From contig JADFIA010000002.1 in assembly GCA_022566895.1 (NCBI GenBank), positions 38,340 to 102,339 on the forward strand: a stretch of DNA of 64,000 nucleotides, given 5' to 3'. Both the position numbers and the translations under genes were made by a program. Below are positions 29,101-39,830 of the stretch, in pieces (within the stretch, counting starts at the first letter, position 1; the number at the start of each line of letters is the position of its first letter). Under the pieces are notes generated by a model. The model was given only the letters and a program-made list of their open reading frames with translations. It did not search any database and was not told where the DNA came from. This DNA comes from Pseudomonadota bacterium. Lineage in GTDB: Bacteria; Pseudomonadota; Alphaproteobacteria; Sphingomonadales; SMXR01.

Positions 29101-30000
29101 CTAAGACAGATTGAACACTCGCAAGAGCTTAACTACGCCCTTCTGAATTTCGGCTAGCGCAATCAGGTTGCCATCCGAAGTCAGTTGAACCGTTCCGCTC
29201 TTGGCTGTGGGAAGACGGAGGCTTTGCCCGTGCCTGAGCCGGACCGCCTCGCCCTGGGTTACGGCCAGCGCCGGGATGTCGTCCAGCGCGGTCATAACCG
29301 GAAGGATCCCTTCCGAAGCGCGCGCACTATGGCTTAATTCGTTTAGCTTTTCCAGCGAAATTGCGGACTTTTCATCAAACGGCCCGACACGGGTGCGGCG
29401 AATGTCCGTGACATGGCCGACGGTGCCCAATTCCCGGGCCAGATCACGGGCCAAAGCCCTTACATAGGTACCTTTTCCGCAAATCACATGAAATGCCGCG
29501 AAATCCGGATTTTTACCCTGATCGGTCCTCCGGAGAGCCTCGATACGCACTGTTCGGGGCGGCAATTCGACCAATTCACCGGCTCGGGCGAGCTGATAGG
29601 CGCGTTTCCCGCCAACTTTTATGGCCGAATAGATTGGCGGCCTTTGCTCGATATCCCCGATAAATCTGGCAATCGCCTCCTCGACCTGCGATGGCTCGGG
29701 ACGGACGTCGCTCGTTTCGGTGATTTCTCCTTCGCGATCGTCGCTCGAGCGGGCCTCACCCCATCGCACGACAAAATCATATTCCTTTAAGGTTCGCATC
29801 AGGTAGGGCACGGTCTTTGTGGCCTCGCCAAGAGCAATCGGGAGAATTCCGGTCGCGTTCGGATCGAGCGTTCCCCCATGACCGATTTTCAGGGGCTTCA
29901 ACATACGTTTGATCTTGCGAACAACATCGGCAGAGGTTATGCCCTGCGGTTTGTCGATGGCCAGCCAGCCGTCAATCTTGTTACCGCCTCGACGTGCCAT
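29101..30000 (-). CDS. truB: tRNA pseudouridine(55) synthase
   Basis: A 299-residue enzyme that makes pseudouridine 55 in the T-loop of tRNAs. The ATG at 30000 overlaps the rbfA TGA, implying coupling. The catalytic Asp lies in [55 protein letters not shown] and [15 protein letters not shown] are the other signature blocks. A PUA-like C-terminal region follows. It sits in the rbfA–truB–rpsO–pnp series. Confidence 0.96.
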   Translation of the reverse strand: MARRGGNKIDGWLAIDKPQGITSADVVRKIKRMLKPLKIGHGGTLDPNATGILPIALGEATKTVPYLMRTLKEYDFVVRWGEARSSDDREGEITETSDVRPEPSQVEEAIARFIGDIEQRPPIYSAIKVGGKRAYQLARAGELVELPPRTVRIEALRRTDQGKNPDFAAFHVICGKGTYVRALARDLARELGTVGHVTDIRRTRVGPFDEKSAISLEKLNELSHSARASEGILPVMTALDDIPALAVTQGEAVRLRHGQSLRLPTAKSGTVQLTSDGNLIALAEIQKGVVKLLRVFNLS

Positions 30001-30401
30001 CACTCGGTTGTCTCGCCATCGCCTGATTGCTCGCCAAAACTCGACTTGGCAAGCAGGCGGTCGATCTTTTCTGCTTCGTCGAACGTACGATCCAGGTCAA
30101 AGCTGAGCTTGGGAACATGTTTGAGATAGACGCCCTTCGCCAGACGGCCCCTTAAAAAGGCGGTGTGCCGATTAAGGGCCGAGACAACCGCTTCCTGATT
30201 GGCCCCGGTCAGGGGTACGACAAAAACGGTGGCCCGTCGGACATCCGGACTGACGCGAACCTCGCTGACCGTTATCGCACAGCTTTCGAGCACCGGGTCG
30301 TGAACCGTGTCCCGGACCAGTATTTCGGCCAGTGCATGCCTGATTTCCTCGCCGATGCGTAGTTGGCGAACGCTACGTTCGCCCGAGGAGTGTCTGCCCA
30401 T
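30000..30401 (-). CDS. rbfA: 30S ribosome-binding factor A
   Basis: A 133-residue assembly factor that binds the 16S rRNA central pseudoknot during 30S maturation. The KH-like fold is recognisable from VRQLRIGEEIRHALAEIL, VTISEVRVSPDVRRATVFV (here ITVSEVRVSPDVRRATVFV) and VYLKHVPKLSFDLDRTFDEA. It lies 22 bases after infB and overlaps truB, so it is part of one transcript with both. Confidence 0.95.
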   Translation of the reverse strand: MGRHSSGERSVRQLRIGEEIRHALAEILVRDTVHDPVLESCAITVSEVRVSPDVRRATVFVVPLTGANQEAVVSALNRHTAFLRGRLAKGVYLKHVPKLSFDLDRTFDEAEKIDRLLAKSSFGEQSGDGETTE

Positions 30402-30423
30402 CGATGCCTCTAGGTTTCGGCGC

Positions 30424-32973
30424 CTAGAGCGCCCGTTCCTTCTCGATCAACTCGTAGATTTCAATTTTGTCCTTGGCCTTGATATCGGAGTAATTCTCGA
30501 GCGTCAGGCCGCATTCGGTACCGGCCTTGACCTCCTCGACGTCGTCTTTGAAGCGCCTAAGCGACGACAGTCCGCCCTCGAACACCACCACATCGTCCCT
30601 CAGCAGCCTGGCTCTTGCCGTCTTTCGAACCACTCCGTCGACAACGATGCAGCCCGCCGCCTTGCTTTTGCCGGCCGAAAAAACATCCTTGACCTCGGCC
30701 AGACCAATAACGTGTTCCTCGAACACCGGCTTCAGCTTTCCGACCATCGCCGCTCTCATGTCATCCACCAAATCATAGATGACCGTGTAATAGTTGATCG
30801 CTACACGGTCCTGTTCGGCCTGGGCCCGAGCCTGACTGTTGGCCCGCACGTTAAAGCCGATTATCGGTGCGCCGGAGGCCTCGGCCAGCGAGATATCGGT
30901 CTCGGTAATCGCACCTACCCCGGCGTGAAGGATTCGGCATTTGATTTCCTCATTGCCGATCTTTTCAAGAGTCGCAACGATGGCCTCCAACGAGCCCTTG
31001 ACGTCCGCCTTGACAATAACCGGAACTTCCTCCGTCTTGTTGGCGGCCAGCAGGGTCTCAAAAATATTTTCAAGCGATACAGGCTCCTGATCGCTTTTCG
31101 CCCGGCGGTCTCTTTCCTTGCGATAGGCGGTAATTTCGCTGGCCCGCGCCTCGCTCTCAACCACCGCAAATTCTTCGCCAGCTGCGGGCGTATCATTCAG
31201 ACCCAAAATTTCAATTGGCTGCGAAGGAAGCGCAATCTTCACTCGTTGGCCCTGATCGTCCAAGAGCGCTCTGACCTTGCCCCAGGTCGAGCCGGCGACA
31301 ACGATATCGCCGATCTTTATGGTGCCACGTCGAATAAGGCCAGTCGCCACCGGGCCGCGACCCTTATCGAGCCTGGCCTCGATCACCACGCCCTCGGCCG
31401 TGCGATCGGGATTGGCCATCAGTTCCATTACCTCGGCCTGCAGAAGGATGGCGTCTTTAAGTTTGTCCAGATTGGTTTTCTTGGTCGCCGATACCTCGAC
31501 ATCGAGAATCTCGCCCGAAAGCTTCTCGACTATTACTTCATGCTGCAGCAGTTCGTTGCGTACACGGTTCGGATCAGCCCCCTCGCGGTCAATCTTGTTT
31601 ATGGCCACGATGATTGGCACGTTCGCCGCCCGAGCGTGATTGATTGCCTCGATGGTTTGCGGTTTTACACCATCGTCGGCAGCCACCACGAGAACCACGA
31701 TATCGGTAACCTGTGCCCCGCGGGCCCGCATCTCGGTAAAGGCCTCGTGACCGGGTGTATCTATAAAAGTGATCTTTCCGCCACCTTCAAGATCGACTTG
31801 GTAAGCGCCGATATGCTGCGTGATGCCACCAGCTTCGCTGCTTACGACATCGGTCTCGCGAATAGCATCCAAGAGTGAGGTCTTTCCATGATCGACATGA
31901 CCCATTACCGTAACAACCGGAGGCCTTGGAACCATATCCTTGGGATCGTCCGGCTCGCTGAACAGGCCAATTTCGACGTCCGATTCACTCACTCTTTTGA
32001 TGCCGTGTCCGAACTCGCTGACTACCAGCTCTGCTGTGTCCTGATCGAGAACTTCGTCGCGGCTGGCGCTAACATCCATCCCCACCAAAACCTTGATCAC
32101 CTCTGCGGTTCGCTCGGCCATGCGGTTGGCAAGCTCCTGCACGGTAATCGATTCAGGTATAACAATTTCACGGGCTTGCTTGGGCTGCTGGGCGCTCGGG
32201 CGTTGGGCCCGCCTTTGTTTCGCCTGGGACCGCTTTAAGGCCGCCAGGCTTCTTGGGCGGATGTCGTCGGCCCCTTCAAGGGCGTTGGTCACAGTAAGCT
32301 TGCCGCTTCTTCGACGCTCCGATCCTCGCTTGGCCGGACGGCCGGACGGTTTTTTCTTTTCAGAATCCTTCTTGCGACCGCGCCCGTCACGATCGCTGTC
32401 GTCGGCTTTGATGGTGCGCTGCGCTTCTGCAGCCAATCGGGCTGCCTCAAGTTCGGCCTGCGCCGCCGCTTCTTCAAGCACCTTTTTGCTGGCCTCCTCT
32501 TCGGCCTGTTGCTTTATCTCCGCTGCTTTGCGGCGTGCGTCCTCCTCGGCTTGGTGCTGGGCGTCCATTTCGGAGACCACCCTTTTTTCCTTTTTGTTCT
32601 TGCGCTCATCTTCAGTCTTTAGCTTCGATTCCTTTTCTTCACGCAGGCGGCGCTCCTCGGACGCTTTCATGCGCTCTTGCTCGGCCTGCCGAATGGCATC
32701 CTTTAAGGCTTCCGCCCGGGCATCGCGTTCGCGGCTGGTCAGTGTGTGCTCGTCCTCCTCGGGTTTAGCCGGAACCTTGACTTCGCTCTCTTTTGCGGGC
32801 GCAACCGTTTCTGTGTCCCGATCTCTCTTCAGGATTCTGCGCTTCTTGAGCTCGACCACCACGGGTTTGCTGCGGCCATGACTGAAACTCTGGCGGACCT
32901 GGCCGGTCTTGACGGTCTTGCCAACGCCAAGCTGACCGCGACTGGTCAATGATAATTTTCGATCGTCTGCCAT
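30424..32973 (-). CDS. infB: Translation initiation factor IF-2
   Basis: An 849-residue GTPase that delivers fMet-tRNA to the 30S subunit. The start is ATG 32973 ([16 protein letters not shown]); an upstream in-frame start adds 14 unlikely residues. A long Lys/Glu/Ala-rich N-terminal extension (about residues 60–230) is followed by the IF2_N segment ([19 protein letters not shown]) and the G domain with [22 protein letters not shown] and NKID. Domains II–IV complete a normal length. Many alphaproteobacteria have ylxR between nusA and infB; here that interval has no such gene. Confidence 0.97.
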   Translation of the reverse strand: MADDRKLSLTSRGQLGVGKTVKTGQVRQSFSHGRSKPVVVELKKRRILKRDRDTETVAPAKESEVKVPAKPEEDEHTLTSRERDARAEALKDAIRQAEQERMKASEERRLREEKESKLKTEDERKNKKEKRVVSEMDAQHQAEEDARRKAAEIKQQAEEEASKKVLEEAAAQAELEAARLAAEAQRTIKADDSDRDGRGRKKDSEKKKPSGRPAKRGSERRRSGKLTVTNALEGADDIRPRSLAALKRSQAKQRRAQRPSAQQPKQAREIVIPESITVQELANRMAERTAEVIKVLVGMDVSASRDEVLDQDTAELVVSEFGHGIKRVSESDVEIGLFSEPDDPKDMVPRPPVVTVMGHVDHGKTSLLDAIRETDVVSSEAGGITQHIGAYQVDLEGGGKITFIDTPGHEAFTEMRARGAQVTDIVVLVVAADDGVKPQTIEAINHARAANVPIIVAINKIDREGADPNRVRNELLQHEVIVEKLSGEILDVEVSATKKTNLDKLKDAILLQAEVMELMANPDRTAEGVVIEARLDKGRGPVATGLIRRGTIKIGDIVVAGSTWGKVRALLDDQGQRVKIALPSQPIEILGLNDTPAAGEEFAVVESEARASEITAYRKERDRRAKSDQEPVSLENIFETLLAANKTEEVPVIVKADVKGSLEAIVATLEKIGNEEIKCRILHAGVGAITETDISLAEASGAPIIGFNVRANSQARAQAEQDRVAINYYTVIYDLVDDMRAAMVGKLKPVFEEHVIGLAEVKDVFSAGKSKAAGCIVVDGVVRKTARARLLRDDVVVFEGGLSSLRRFKDDVEEVKAGTECGLTLENYSDIKAKDKIEIYELIEKERAL

Positions 32974-33146
32974 AAAGTCCTTGCTTCTTCTTACTGCCAC
33001 GACACAGCGGTACAAATCCGCTAGCCCGCAGTCCCTAAATGCTTCCGCTGCGTCTTGCTGCCCCCCGCCTTACTCCTATCCGGCAAAGGCTGCAAGGCCC
33101 GGCCCAATAGCGACCGGAGGGTCCGCATCTGCCGTATCCCATGGTC

Positions 33147-34931
33147 TCAGGATTTTTCAACATCCTCTTCCTCGGCGGTCGTTTTCACCGCCAGATCGGT
33201 ATCTTCCTCAGAAGCTTGGGCGGCTGCAGCAGTTGAGGTATCTTCTTCGGTCTTAGTATCGTCCGGCGTTTCTGCCTGCTTGGCCGCTGGCTCGGTCGCA
33301 TCTTCGGCGGCTTTGGATTCTGCCGCTTCAGCTCCCTCTTCCACTGCCGGCTCTCCGGTTTTCGCTGCCGCTTCCCCGGTGTCCTCGGCGGCTTCTTCCG
33401 GAGGTTCCTCCTCAGGAATCCAGCCAGCCATGCGCCGAGCCTTGAGGATCATCTCGTTTGCTTCTTCCTCGCTGAGCTCAAAATCGCGCAGGAGCCCGTC
33501 TTCGGGCGAAATCAGTTCGTCGGTGGCCAAACCCGCGAAGTCTTCGAGCGACTTGATTTCTGCCTCGCCCAAGGTAACCAGCATATGTGACGTCAGCCCA
33601 ACGATTTCCGTAAGGTCGTCGCTGACACCCAAGGCTTTTCGCTTTTCTTCCGATTCCCGCTGTTTGGCTTCAAGCCCTTCGATCGCCCTTTCCTGCAACT
33701 CGGTGACCAGCGCTTCGTCGAAACCCTCTATGCTCACCAGTTCCTCGGCTTCCACATAGGCCACTTCCTCAAGCTCGGTGAAGCCTTCCGCCACCAAGAG
33801 CTGGGCCAAGGTTTCGTCCACATCAAGCATTTCGACGAACATCTTGCTTTGCGTCACGAACTCTTCCTGGCGCCGCTCGGATTCGGCCTCTTCGGTCAGA
33901 ATGTCGATGGTCCAGCCGGTTAGCTGGGAGGCCAGCCGCACATTTTGTCCGCGCCGCCCAATTGCCAGGCTGAGCTGCTCGTCGGGCACCACGACCTCGA
34001 TACGCTGTGTGTCCTCGTCGAGCACCACCTTGACCACCTCGGCCGGGGCCAGGGCGTTGACGATGAAGGTGGCTGAATCGGGCGACCATTGAATGATGTC
34101 GATCTTTTCGCCCTGCAGCTCCGAGACCACCGCCTGAACACGGCTGCCACGCATGCCGACACAGGCACCCACGGGATCGATGCTGCTGTCGTTCGAGATC
34201 ACGGCAATTTTTGCGCGACTACCGGGATCCCGGGCTATCGCCCGTATTTCGATGATACTGTCATAGACCTCCGGCACTTCCTGGGCGAACAGCTCGCGCA
34301 TAAATTCCGGCGCCGTGCGCGAAAGGAAAATTTGCGGACCTCTCTGTTCTTTCCGCACTTCCCTGATATAGGCGCGAACCCGCTCGTTATTGCGCAAATG
34401 TTCACGCGGCAGCGCCTGATCACGCCGCAAAATAGCCTCGGCACGACCCAGATCGATCACCGCGTTTCCGTATTCAACCCGCTTGACTATGCCGGTCACC
34501 ATTTCGCCGACCCTGTCCTTATATTCCTCGTACTGGCGCTCACGCTCGGCGTCCCGGACTTTTTGAACGATGACCTGCTTGGCGGTCTGGGCAGCGATGC
34601 GGCCGAAATCGATGGGCGGCAACGGCTCGGCGATAAACGAGCCGATCTCGGCGTCCTCGCGTTCCTTTTCGGCATCAAAGAGGGCAATCTCGATGGCCGG
34701 ATTCTCTACTTCCTCGACCACCTCCAGCAGCCTGAAGAGGCGGATGTCACCGCTTTCACGGTCAATCTGGGCCCGAATCTCGTTTTCCGAGCCATAGCGT
34801 CCTCGCGCCGCTTTCTGGATTGCCTCTTCCATCGCCTCGATGACAATTTCCCGGTCAATCGCCTTTTCGCGGGCCACCGCGTCAGCGATCTGCAAAAGCT
34901 CTAGCCTGTTGGCCCCTACAGCAGTCGACAT
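33147..34931 (-). CDS. nusA: Transcription termination/antitermination protein NusA
   Basis: A 594-residue factor that binds RNA polymerase. It has the N-terminal domain (NRLELLQIADAVAREKAIDR), an S1 domain (DRVGEMVTGIVKRVEYGNAV), KH domains (DPVGACVGMRGSRVQAV, AIGRRGQNVRLASQLTGW) and two C-terminal acidic helical repeats (ETLAQLLVAEGFTELEEVAY, GLLRDFELSEEEANEMILKA). After about residue 505 comes a tail of roughly 90 residues made almost only of Ala, Glu, Thr, Asp and Lys, a low-complexity extension. It follows rimP. Confidence 0.96.
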   Translation of the reverse strand: MSTAVGANRLELLQIADAVAREKAIDREIVIEAMEEAIQKAARGRYGSENEIRAQIDRESGDIRLFRLLEVVEEVENPAIEIALFDAEKEREDAEIGSFIAEPLPPIDFGRIAAQTAKQVIVQKVRDAERERQYEEYKDRVGEMVTGIVKRVEYGNAVIDLGRAEAILRRDQALPREHLRNNERVRAYIREVRKEQRGPQIFLSRTAPEFMRELFAQEVPEVYDSIIEIRAIARDPGSRAKIAVISNDSSIDPVGACVGMRGSRVQAVVSELQGEKIDIIQWSPDSATFIVNALAPAEVVKVVLDEDTQRIEVVVPDEQLSLAIGRRGQNVRLASQLTGWTIDILTEEAESERRQEEFVTQSKMFVEMLDVDETLAQLLVAEGFTELEEVAYVEAEELVSIEGFDEALVTELQERAIEGLEAKQRESEEKRKALGVSDDLTEIVGLTSHMLVTLGEAEIKSLEDFAGLATDELISPEDGLLRDFELSEEEANEMILKARRMAGWIPEEEPPEEAAEDTGEAAAKTGEPAVEEGAEAAESKAAEDATEPAAKQAETPDDTKTEEDTSTAAAAQASEEDTDLAVKTTAEEEDVEKS

Positions 34932-34986
34932 ATTTTCATCTCCACCAAATATTCTCTTCGAACTGACCCGGTATCACCCGGTTCAA

Positions 34987-35484
34987 CTACTTCTCTTCGC
35001 GCCCGGCCCCTTGATGGGCCAAAAGGGCGTCGGTCAATAACAGTTTGGCCTTGCGAATCTCGGAAAAACCAAACAGGTGCTTTTCGTTTTGGTCGGCAAG
35101 GGCGACCTGATCATTCTCAACCCCGGCCAGCACACCGCGCCAGCGCCGCTGGCCGTTCACCGGTTCGTACAATTCGAGCTTGACCTCAAAGCCCGCGTAG
35201 TTTTCGAAATCCTTGAGCCGCGTCAGCGGGCGATCAATCCCCGGCGAGCTGACTTCGAGCATATACTCGCCGGGCACCGGGTTCTCAACATCCAGCACAA
35301 GCGACAATTCGCGGCTTAGCCGCGTGCAATCCTCAACCGTCATTGTACCGTCCGGGCGTTCGGCCATGATCTGCAGGATCGGCCGACCACTGCCGCCGAA
35401 TGAAATGCGCACGATCTCAAAGCCCATTGCGTCCGCAATAGGTTCTATGATCGCCTGCAATTCTTCCGTCTTCACGCTGGACAT
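34987..35484 (-). CDS. rimP: Ribosome maturation factor RimP
   Basis: A 165-residue 30S assembly factor. It has the N-terminal domain (IIEPIADAMGFEIVRISFGG) with the conserved EDCTRLSRELSLVLD and the signature YMLEVSSPGIDRPLTRLKDF, then a C-terminal SH3-like domain. It is the first gene of the rimP–nusA–infB series. A strong intrinsic terminator on the same strand ends the upstream metK–trmB unit, so the promoter should lie in the 52 bases between the terminator and the start, or just around it. Confidence 0.95.
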   Translation of the reverse strand: MSSVKTEELQAIIEPIADAMGFEIVRISFGGSGRPILQIMAERPDGTMTVEDCTRLSRELSLVLDVENPVPGEYMLEVSSPGIDRPLTRLKDFENYAGFEVKLELYEPVNGQRRWRGVLAGVENDQVALADQNEKHLFGFSEIRKAKLLLTDALLAHQGAGREEK

Positions 35485-35535
35485 ATGTTTCCGCCGCCCT
35501 GTTCGGTCCTTTCCACTCTCTCACCCCGGCGAGCC

Positions 35536-35562
35536 AATAAAAAAGTGGGCGCCGGCCCACTT
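35536..35562 (-). terminator. Rho-independent terminator after trmB
   Basis: On the minus strand an 8-bp perfect stem, AAGTGGGC and GCCCACTT with a 4-base loop, is followed at once by TTTTTATT. It lies about 95 bases after the trmB stop and before rimP, so it separates the two transcription units. Confidence 0.85.
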
Positions 35563-35656
35563 ACAATCAGTGACACGTTGTCAAGATGAAGTTCGTCCTT
35601 TTACAGCGTTTTCGCCTCACTTTTCAAGTGTTTTGGCAATCCGCACAACAGCCCTC

Positions 35657-36367
35657 TCAGGTCCGCTTGTAAATCAGCCGGGTTGCCGTATGCCCCCGAC
35701 GTTCGGCTTTGGTCTCGTAACGGGTTGGCGGCCAGTCATCGAGGCCATCCGAATCGCTGCCGGCAGCCGTCAACTCGGTCATTGGCCTGAAGTCGCGTCG
35801 CCGCGCCATCTGCTCCCTTGTCCAAGCCACATATTGGGAGGAGTCCGTGCCAATCCGCAGCTCGGCACCCGACACCATGACGTAGGCCAGGCGGTCAAGG
35901 TTTTCCTGAGAGACAAAACGGCGATCCTCATGACGGCGCTTCTGCCAGGGATCCGGATGCAAAAGAAAGACCCGGCCGAGAGAATGCCTGGGCAGCGCCG
36001 CGAGCAATGGCTGAGCTTCGTCGTGACAAATCCTGATGTTGGACAGATTTTGTTCCTCGATCCTGGTCAGCAGCCCAACCACGCCGTTGACATAGGGCTC
36101 GCAGCCGATGAACCCCACCTGCGGGTGCCGCTCGGCCTGCCAAGCCAGATGCTCTCCCTTGCCAAAGCCGATTTCAAGCCAACACGCCGACTTGTCCGGC
36201 CCGAAAAGGATTTCAGGATCGAGGCTGCTACCTTCTTCTCCGGGCAATTCGATCGCCAAGACCGGCAAGAGATTCTTCAGGAGATTTTTCTGGCGGGTCG
36301 ATAAGGCGTGACCTTTTCGGCGGCCGTAAAAAGTCCGCAGAGGGGCAGGGTTTGACGGCGTCGGCAC
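35657..36367 (-). CDS. trmB: tRNA (guanine-N7-)-methyltransferase
   Basis: A 236-residue SAM-dependent enzyme that forms m7G46 in tRNA. The GTG at 36367 is chosen: it is one base after the metK stop, with GGAG seven bases upstream, and the family sequence starts just after (FYGRRKGHALS). Motifs are LEIGFGKGEHLAWQAERHP, GCEPYVNGV, FLLHPDPWQKRRHEDRRFV, TDSSQYV and PPTRYETKAERRGH. A strong intrinsic terminator lies downstream. Confidence 0.95.
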   Translation of the reverse strand: MPTPSNPAPLRTFYGRRKGHALSTRQKNLLKNLLPVLAIELPGEEGSSLDPEILFGPDKSACWLEIGFGKGEHLAWQAERHPQVGFIGCEPYVNGVVGLLTRIEEQNLSNIRICHDEAQPLLAALPRHSLGRVFLLHPDPWQKRRHEDRRFVSQENLDRLAYVMVSGAELRIGTDSSQYVAWTREQMARRRDFRPMTELTAAGSDSDGLDDWPPTRYETKAERRGHTATRLIYKRT

Positions 36368-36368
36368 G

Positions 36369-37547
36369 CTAGGCTCCAGTGGTGAGTTCCGTACGTAGAA
36401 TCGGCGCCAGGTCTGTTTTTTCCCAGCTAAAACTGCCGTCGGCGCGCGGCTTACGCCCAAAATGACCATAGGCAGATGTGGCCGCGTAGATGGGGCGATT
36501 GAGGCCCAAATGCTCGCGAATGCCACGCGGGCTGAGATCGACAATTTCCATCAACCGATCAGGAATCGGCGCCTCGTCAATCAGACCGGTTCCCTGAAAA
36601 TCGACGTATAGTGACAATGGCTTTGACACGCCGATGGCATAGGCCAGTTGCAACGTGCATCGCTCGGCGAGCCCTGCGGCCACGATGTTCTTGGCTAAAT
36701 AGCGGCTCATGTAGGCGGCCGACCGGTCCACCTTAGTTGGGTCCTTGCCCGAAAAGGCGCCGCCGCCATGCGGTGCCGCGCCACCGTACGTATCGACGAT
36801 GATCTTGCGGCCCGTCAGCCCAGTATCTGCGTCAGGACCGCCAACAATGAACTGTCCTGTTGGATTGACGTAAAAGGCATCGTCGTGACACATCCAGCCG
36901 TCGGGCAAAGCTTCAATGACATGTCCGCGGACGTATTCCCGCAACTCTGCGGCCGAAACCTGGGGGCTGTGCTGGGTCGAAACAACGACCGAGGTGGCAG
37001 CGACGGGCCGGCCATTTTCATAGCGCAGGGTCACTTGGCTTTTCGCGTCCGGTTCGAGATAGGAGACCTCACCGGCGTGCCGGGCATGTGCCAGTGAGCG
37101 CAGTATCTGATGCGCGAACTGCAGAGGTGCCGGCATCAGCTCTTTGGTTTCGGTACAGGCGTAACCGAACATTATGCCTTGGTCACCCGCCCCCTCGTCC
37201 TTGTTGCCGGAGGCATCAACCCCCATCGCAATGTCGGGAGACTGTGCGTGAACGTGGCTTTGAAACTCGGCTTTTTGCCAATGGAACCCTTCCTGCTCGT
37301 AGCCGATGTCACGAACCGCCTGACGGGCGATCTCTTCGAGATCTCGATCGGTAATCTCTTTTTTACAACGAACTTCACCGGATACGACGATGCGATTGGT
37401 GGTGACCATGGTCTCAACGGCGACACGGGCGTATGGATCCGCGGTGAGATAGGTATCGACGATACTGTCCGAAATGCGGTCCGCCACCTTGTCCGGATGA
37501 CCTTCGGAAACTGATTCGCTGGTAAACAAATAACTTTTCAAGACCAC
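36369..37547 (-). CDS. metK: S-adenosylmethionine synthase
   Basis: A 392-residue enzyme that makes SAM from methionine and ATP. The GTG at 37547 has GGAGG six bases upstream and puts the family sequence [20 protein letters not shown] at the N-terminus; a longer ATG-started form is less likely. Signatures are [16 protein letters not shown] and [20 protein letters not shown]. It is coupled to trmB, one base apart. I see no SAM riboswitch in the 180-base gap upstream, only a TATATAT stretch near 37600 that may be a -10 element. Confidence 0.96.
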   Translation of the reverse strand: MVLKSYLFTSESVSEGHPDKVADRISDSIVDTYLTADPYARVAVETMVTTNRIVVSGEVRCKKEITDRDLEEIARQAVRDIGYEQEGFHWQKAEFQSHVHAQSPDIAMGVDASGNKDEGAGDQGIMFGYACTETKELMPAPLQFAHQILRSLAHARHAGEVSYLEPDAKSQVTLRYENGRPVAATSVVVSTQHSPQVSAAELREYVRGHVIEALPDGWMCHDDAFYVNPTGQFIVGGPDADTGLTGRKIIVDTYGGAAPHGGGAFSGKDPTKVDRSAAYMSRYLAKNIVAAGLAERCTLQLAYAIGVSKPLSLYVDFQGTGLIDEAPIPDRLMEIVDLSPRGIREHLGLNRPIYAATSAYGHFGRKPRADGSFSWEKTDLAPILRTELTTGA

Positions 37548-37727
37548 CGGCGCCCTCCGCAGATTTATCGTCATGGATTCCGCAAAATTCGCAAAATATA
37601 TAGCAGGGGGTGCATTCAGAGGCCAGAACCGATCGCGCAAATCGGGCCGAACCTGTAAGCTGCAGTTCTTGGTGAATTGAGGCGGTCGCTCTCGCTGCGC
37701 CCCGAGCCTTCGCTGAATAGGCTCAGC

Positions 37728-38135
37728 CTAAGACTTTGAGATTTGGCCGACCGCCTTGACCAGTTCAAAAATGCGCTTGCGAACTTTGGCGTCCCCGATA
37801 CGGTAATAAGCCCGGACCAGCTCCAAGGTTTCGCGCCTTGAAAGTTGATCGGATTCGAAATTCCTGCCGGCCGCCTCCGCCAGACCCTTGGCGCCTCTTT
37901 TGACGTCGGATGGCAGATTCTCAAAAAAATAGGCCACCTCCACGTCAAGGATTCGCGACAATCGATAAAGGCGACTGGATCCAATACGATTTGCCCCACG
38001 TTCATACTTTTGAATCTGCTGGAACGTAAGACCCAATGCGGTACCGAGCTTTTGCTGGCTAAATCCGAGAAGGGTTCTTCTCAATCGTACACGTGAGCCA
38101 ACATGTACATCAATGGGGTCCGGTTTGGAAATCAC
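37728..38135 (-). CDS. XRE-family helix-turn-helix regulator
   Basis: A 135-residue transcriptional regulator. The GTG at 38135 has GGAGG eight bases upstream, and the family sequence (DPIDVHVGSRVRLRRTLLGF) starts there. The HTH is SQQKLGTALGLTFQQIQKYE. The C-terminal helix (SRRETLELVRAYYRIGDAKV) is the extension seen in an alphaproteobacterial XRE group commonly found between lnt and metK. It may regulate metK or itself. The DNA target is not known from sequence. Confidence 0.9.
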   Translation of the reverse strand: MISKPDPIDVHVGSRVRLRRTLLGFSQQKLGTALGLTFQQIQKYERGANRIGSSRLYRLSRILDVEVAYFFENLPSDVKRGAKGLAEAAGRNFESDQLSRRETLELVRAYYRIGDAKVRKRIFELVKAVGQISKS

Positions 38136-38249
38136 ACCAACACACCTCCAAGCATGATGAGAAACGACATCGCAAGCCACCGTAGCATGTATTGCGAACA
38201 ACCCCCAATTAATTTGGTCATTCAGCAGACTTTTCCTGAAGCTGCTGGA

Positions 38250-39830
38250 CTAGCTCCGTTTCCGCCCTTTCCAGCTCGCAACAACAGCCGTTACGACGAG
38301 AAGACTGAGTAAAATCCAATCTCCAAAGCGCGCATAAAGTGTCAATTCGCTGAGTGGCTTTGGCAGGTCGGAATCAAGAGATCCAGACCGGTTCAGATCG
38401 ATCGAACTGATTACCCGTCCATAGGGGTCTATGAAGGCCGAAATCCCGGTGCCGGCGGCCCGGACAACCGGCAATCCTTCCTCGACTGCCCTGAACCGGG
38501 CCAAGGTAAGGTGTTGGTAGGGCCCCGGCGTCTTTCCGAACCATGCGTCGTTGGTAAGATTTAGAATCCACTCGGGGCGATCGTCCCGACGCACCGCCTG
38601 ACCCGGAAAAATCACCTCAAAACAGATCAGCGGGCTGAACGCCGGCAGTCCTGGAATATTGAGGGTTCTCAACCCCGGCCCCGACGAATAATCAAACGTA
38701 CCCGGTACAATCGATTGCAGGCCGATTCGGGAGAGCAGCGAACGCAGCGGCACATATTCACCAAACGGCACGAGATGGGCCTTGTCGTAGGTTGCCAACA
38801 TCTCTCCGGTGGTTCCGATAACATGAATGCTGTTGAAAAATCTCAGTTCCGACTCATCGTCCTCGCGGCGTGGCGCCCCAGCCAGAAGCGTCATGCTATT
38901 GCCCAACATGCCAGCCAGGACAAAGCGCCGGGCCGGCTCCAGGTCGATTGTTGAATAGGGAATTGCTGTCTCGGGCCAGATCACGTGGGTTATGCTCCGG
39001 CCGCCATCGGCGCCGAGTGACAGGTCGACATGACGCATGTAGTTGGCCCGCCAGTTGGCCCGGACCCATTTTTCCGTTTGCGGAATGGCCGCCTGAACGA
39101 TTCGCAGTCGTACATTGTCGTGATATTTGAGCTCGGCGCCATAAAGCCGCATGCCGCCGATCAGAAAAAAGGCGACAAGCAGCGCTGGCGGCACGTATTT
39201 TGCCCGTATTCCTACGATACCGGTATCGGATGGCCGCGAGACAAAAAGAACCAGCCCGGCCGCACAAAACACGGTTATAAACGACAGGCCGTAGCTTCCG
39301 AGAAAAGCCGCCCATTGCATCATCTGATCCGAGACAAACCACATGTTCGCCATTAGATTCCAGGGCAACCCCGTAAAGATATGGCCACGCAACCATTCGA
39401 AGATCACCCAGACCACTGCAAATTTGAGCACTCGTTGCCAGCCGGCGGGCGACCAGGTCTTGTAGGCCATAAATGTAAACGCAAAGAAATAGGCCAGCGC
39501 ATAACAAAGCGCGATGACCGCCAGCGGTGCGGCCCAGGCTGGCACTTGGGATTGGGCGAGGAAAGAATAACCGATCCAGAAAAGTCCGGCCAGGAAATGA
39601 CCGAAGCCAAACCACCAGCCAACCACGAAGCCTCCACGCCGATCCGGCTGCTGGTCGAGAATCAAAATGATGATCGGTAAGATGACAAACGGCATGAAAA
39701 GTAGACCGAACGGGGCGAAGGCAAGCGCCAGCAACGCCCCCAGCAGAAAACTGAGGCCCCGCAGCCGCCAACCTTCTTGGGCCGCCAGTTTCTCCCCGAA
39801 TGCGGCAATTACCCCCAAACTCAGGTTCAC
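38250..39830 (-). CDS. lnt: Apolipoprotein N-acyltransferase
   Basis: A 526-residue inner-membrane enzyme that adds the third acyl chain to lipoproteins. The GTG start overlaps the corC stop, with GGAGG upstream. Several N-terminal membrane helices are followed by a nitrilase-like periplasmic domain whose triad is visible: Glu in WPETAIPYS, Lys in YDKAHLVPFGEY and Cys in LICFEVIFP. A last membrane helix closes the protein. Its product acts on lipoproteins such as those predicted elsewhere in this window. Confidence 0.96.
   Translation of the reverse strand: MNLSLGVIAAFGEKLAAQEGWRLRGLSFLLGALLALAFAPFGLLFMPFVILPIIILILDQQPDRRGGFVVGWWFGFGHFLAGLFWIGYSFLAQSQVPAWAAPLAVIALCYALAYFFAFTFMAYKTWSPAGWQRVLKFAVVWVIFEWLRGHIFTGLPWNLMANMWFVSDQMMQWAAFLGSYGLSFITVFCAAGLVLFVSRPSDTGIVGIRAKYVPPALLVAFFLIGGMRLYGAELKYHDNVRLRIVQAAIPQTEKWVRANWRANYMRHVDLSLGADGGRSITHVIWPETAIPYSTIDLEPARRFVLAGMLGNSMTLLAGAPRREDDESELRFFNSIHVIGTTGEMLATYDKAHLVPFGEYVPLRSLLSRIGLQSIVPGTFDYSSGPGLRTLNIPGLPAFSPLICFEVIFPGQAVRRDDRPEWILNLTNDAWFGKTPGPYQHLTLARFRAVEEGLPVVRAAGTGISAFIDPYGRVISSIDLNRSGSLDSDLPKPLSELTLYARFGDWILLSLLVVTAVVASWKGRKRS

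Noticed and set aside
30307..31878. A 523-codon plus-strand open frame opposite infB
   Set aside because: It is the antisense shadow of a highly conserved GTPase gene, has no ribosome site and shows no family motif.
37548..37727. Possible SAM riboswitch in front of metK
   Set aside because: No SAM-I, SAM-II or SAM/SAH-type conserved core could be recognised; the gap is explained by a promoter and leader.
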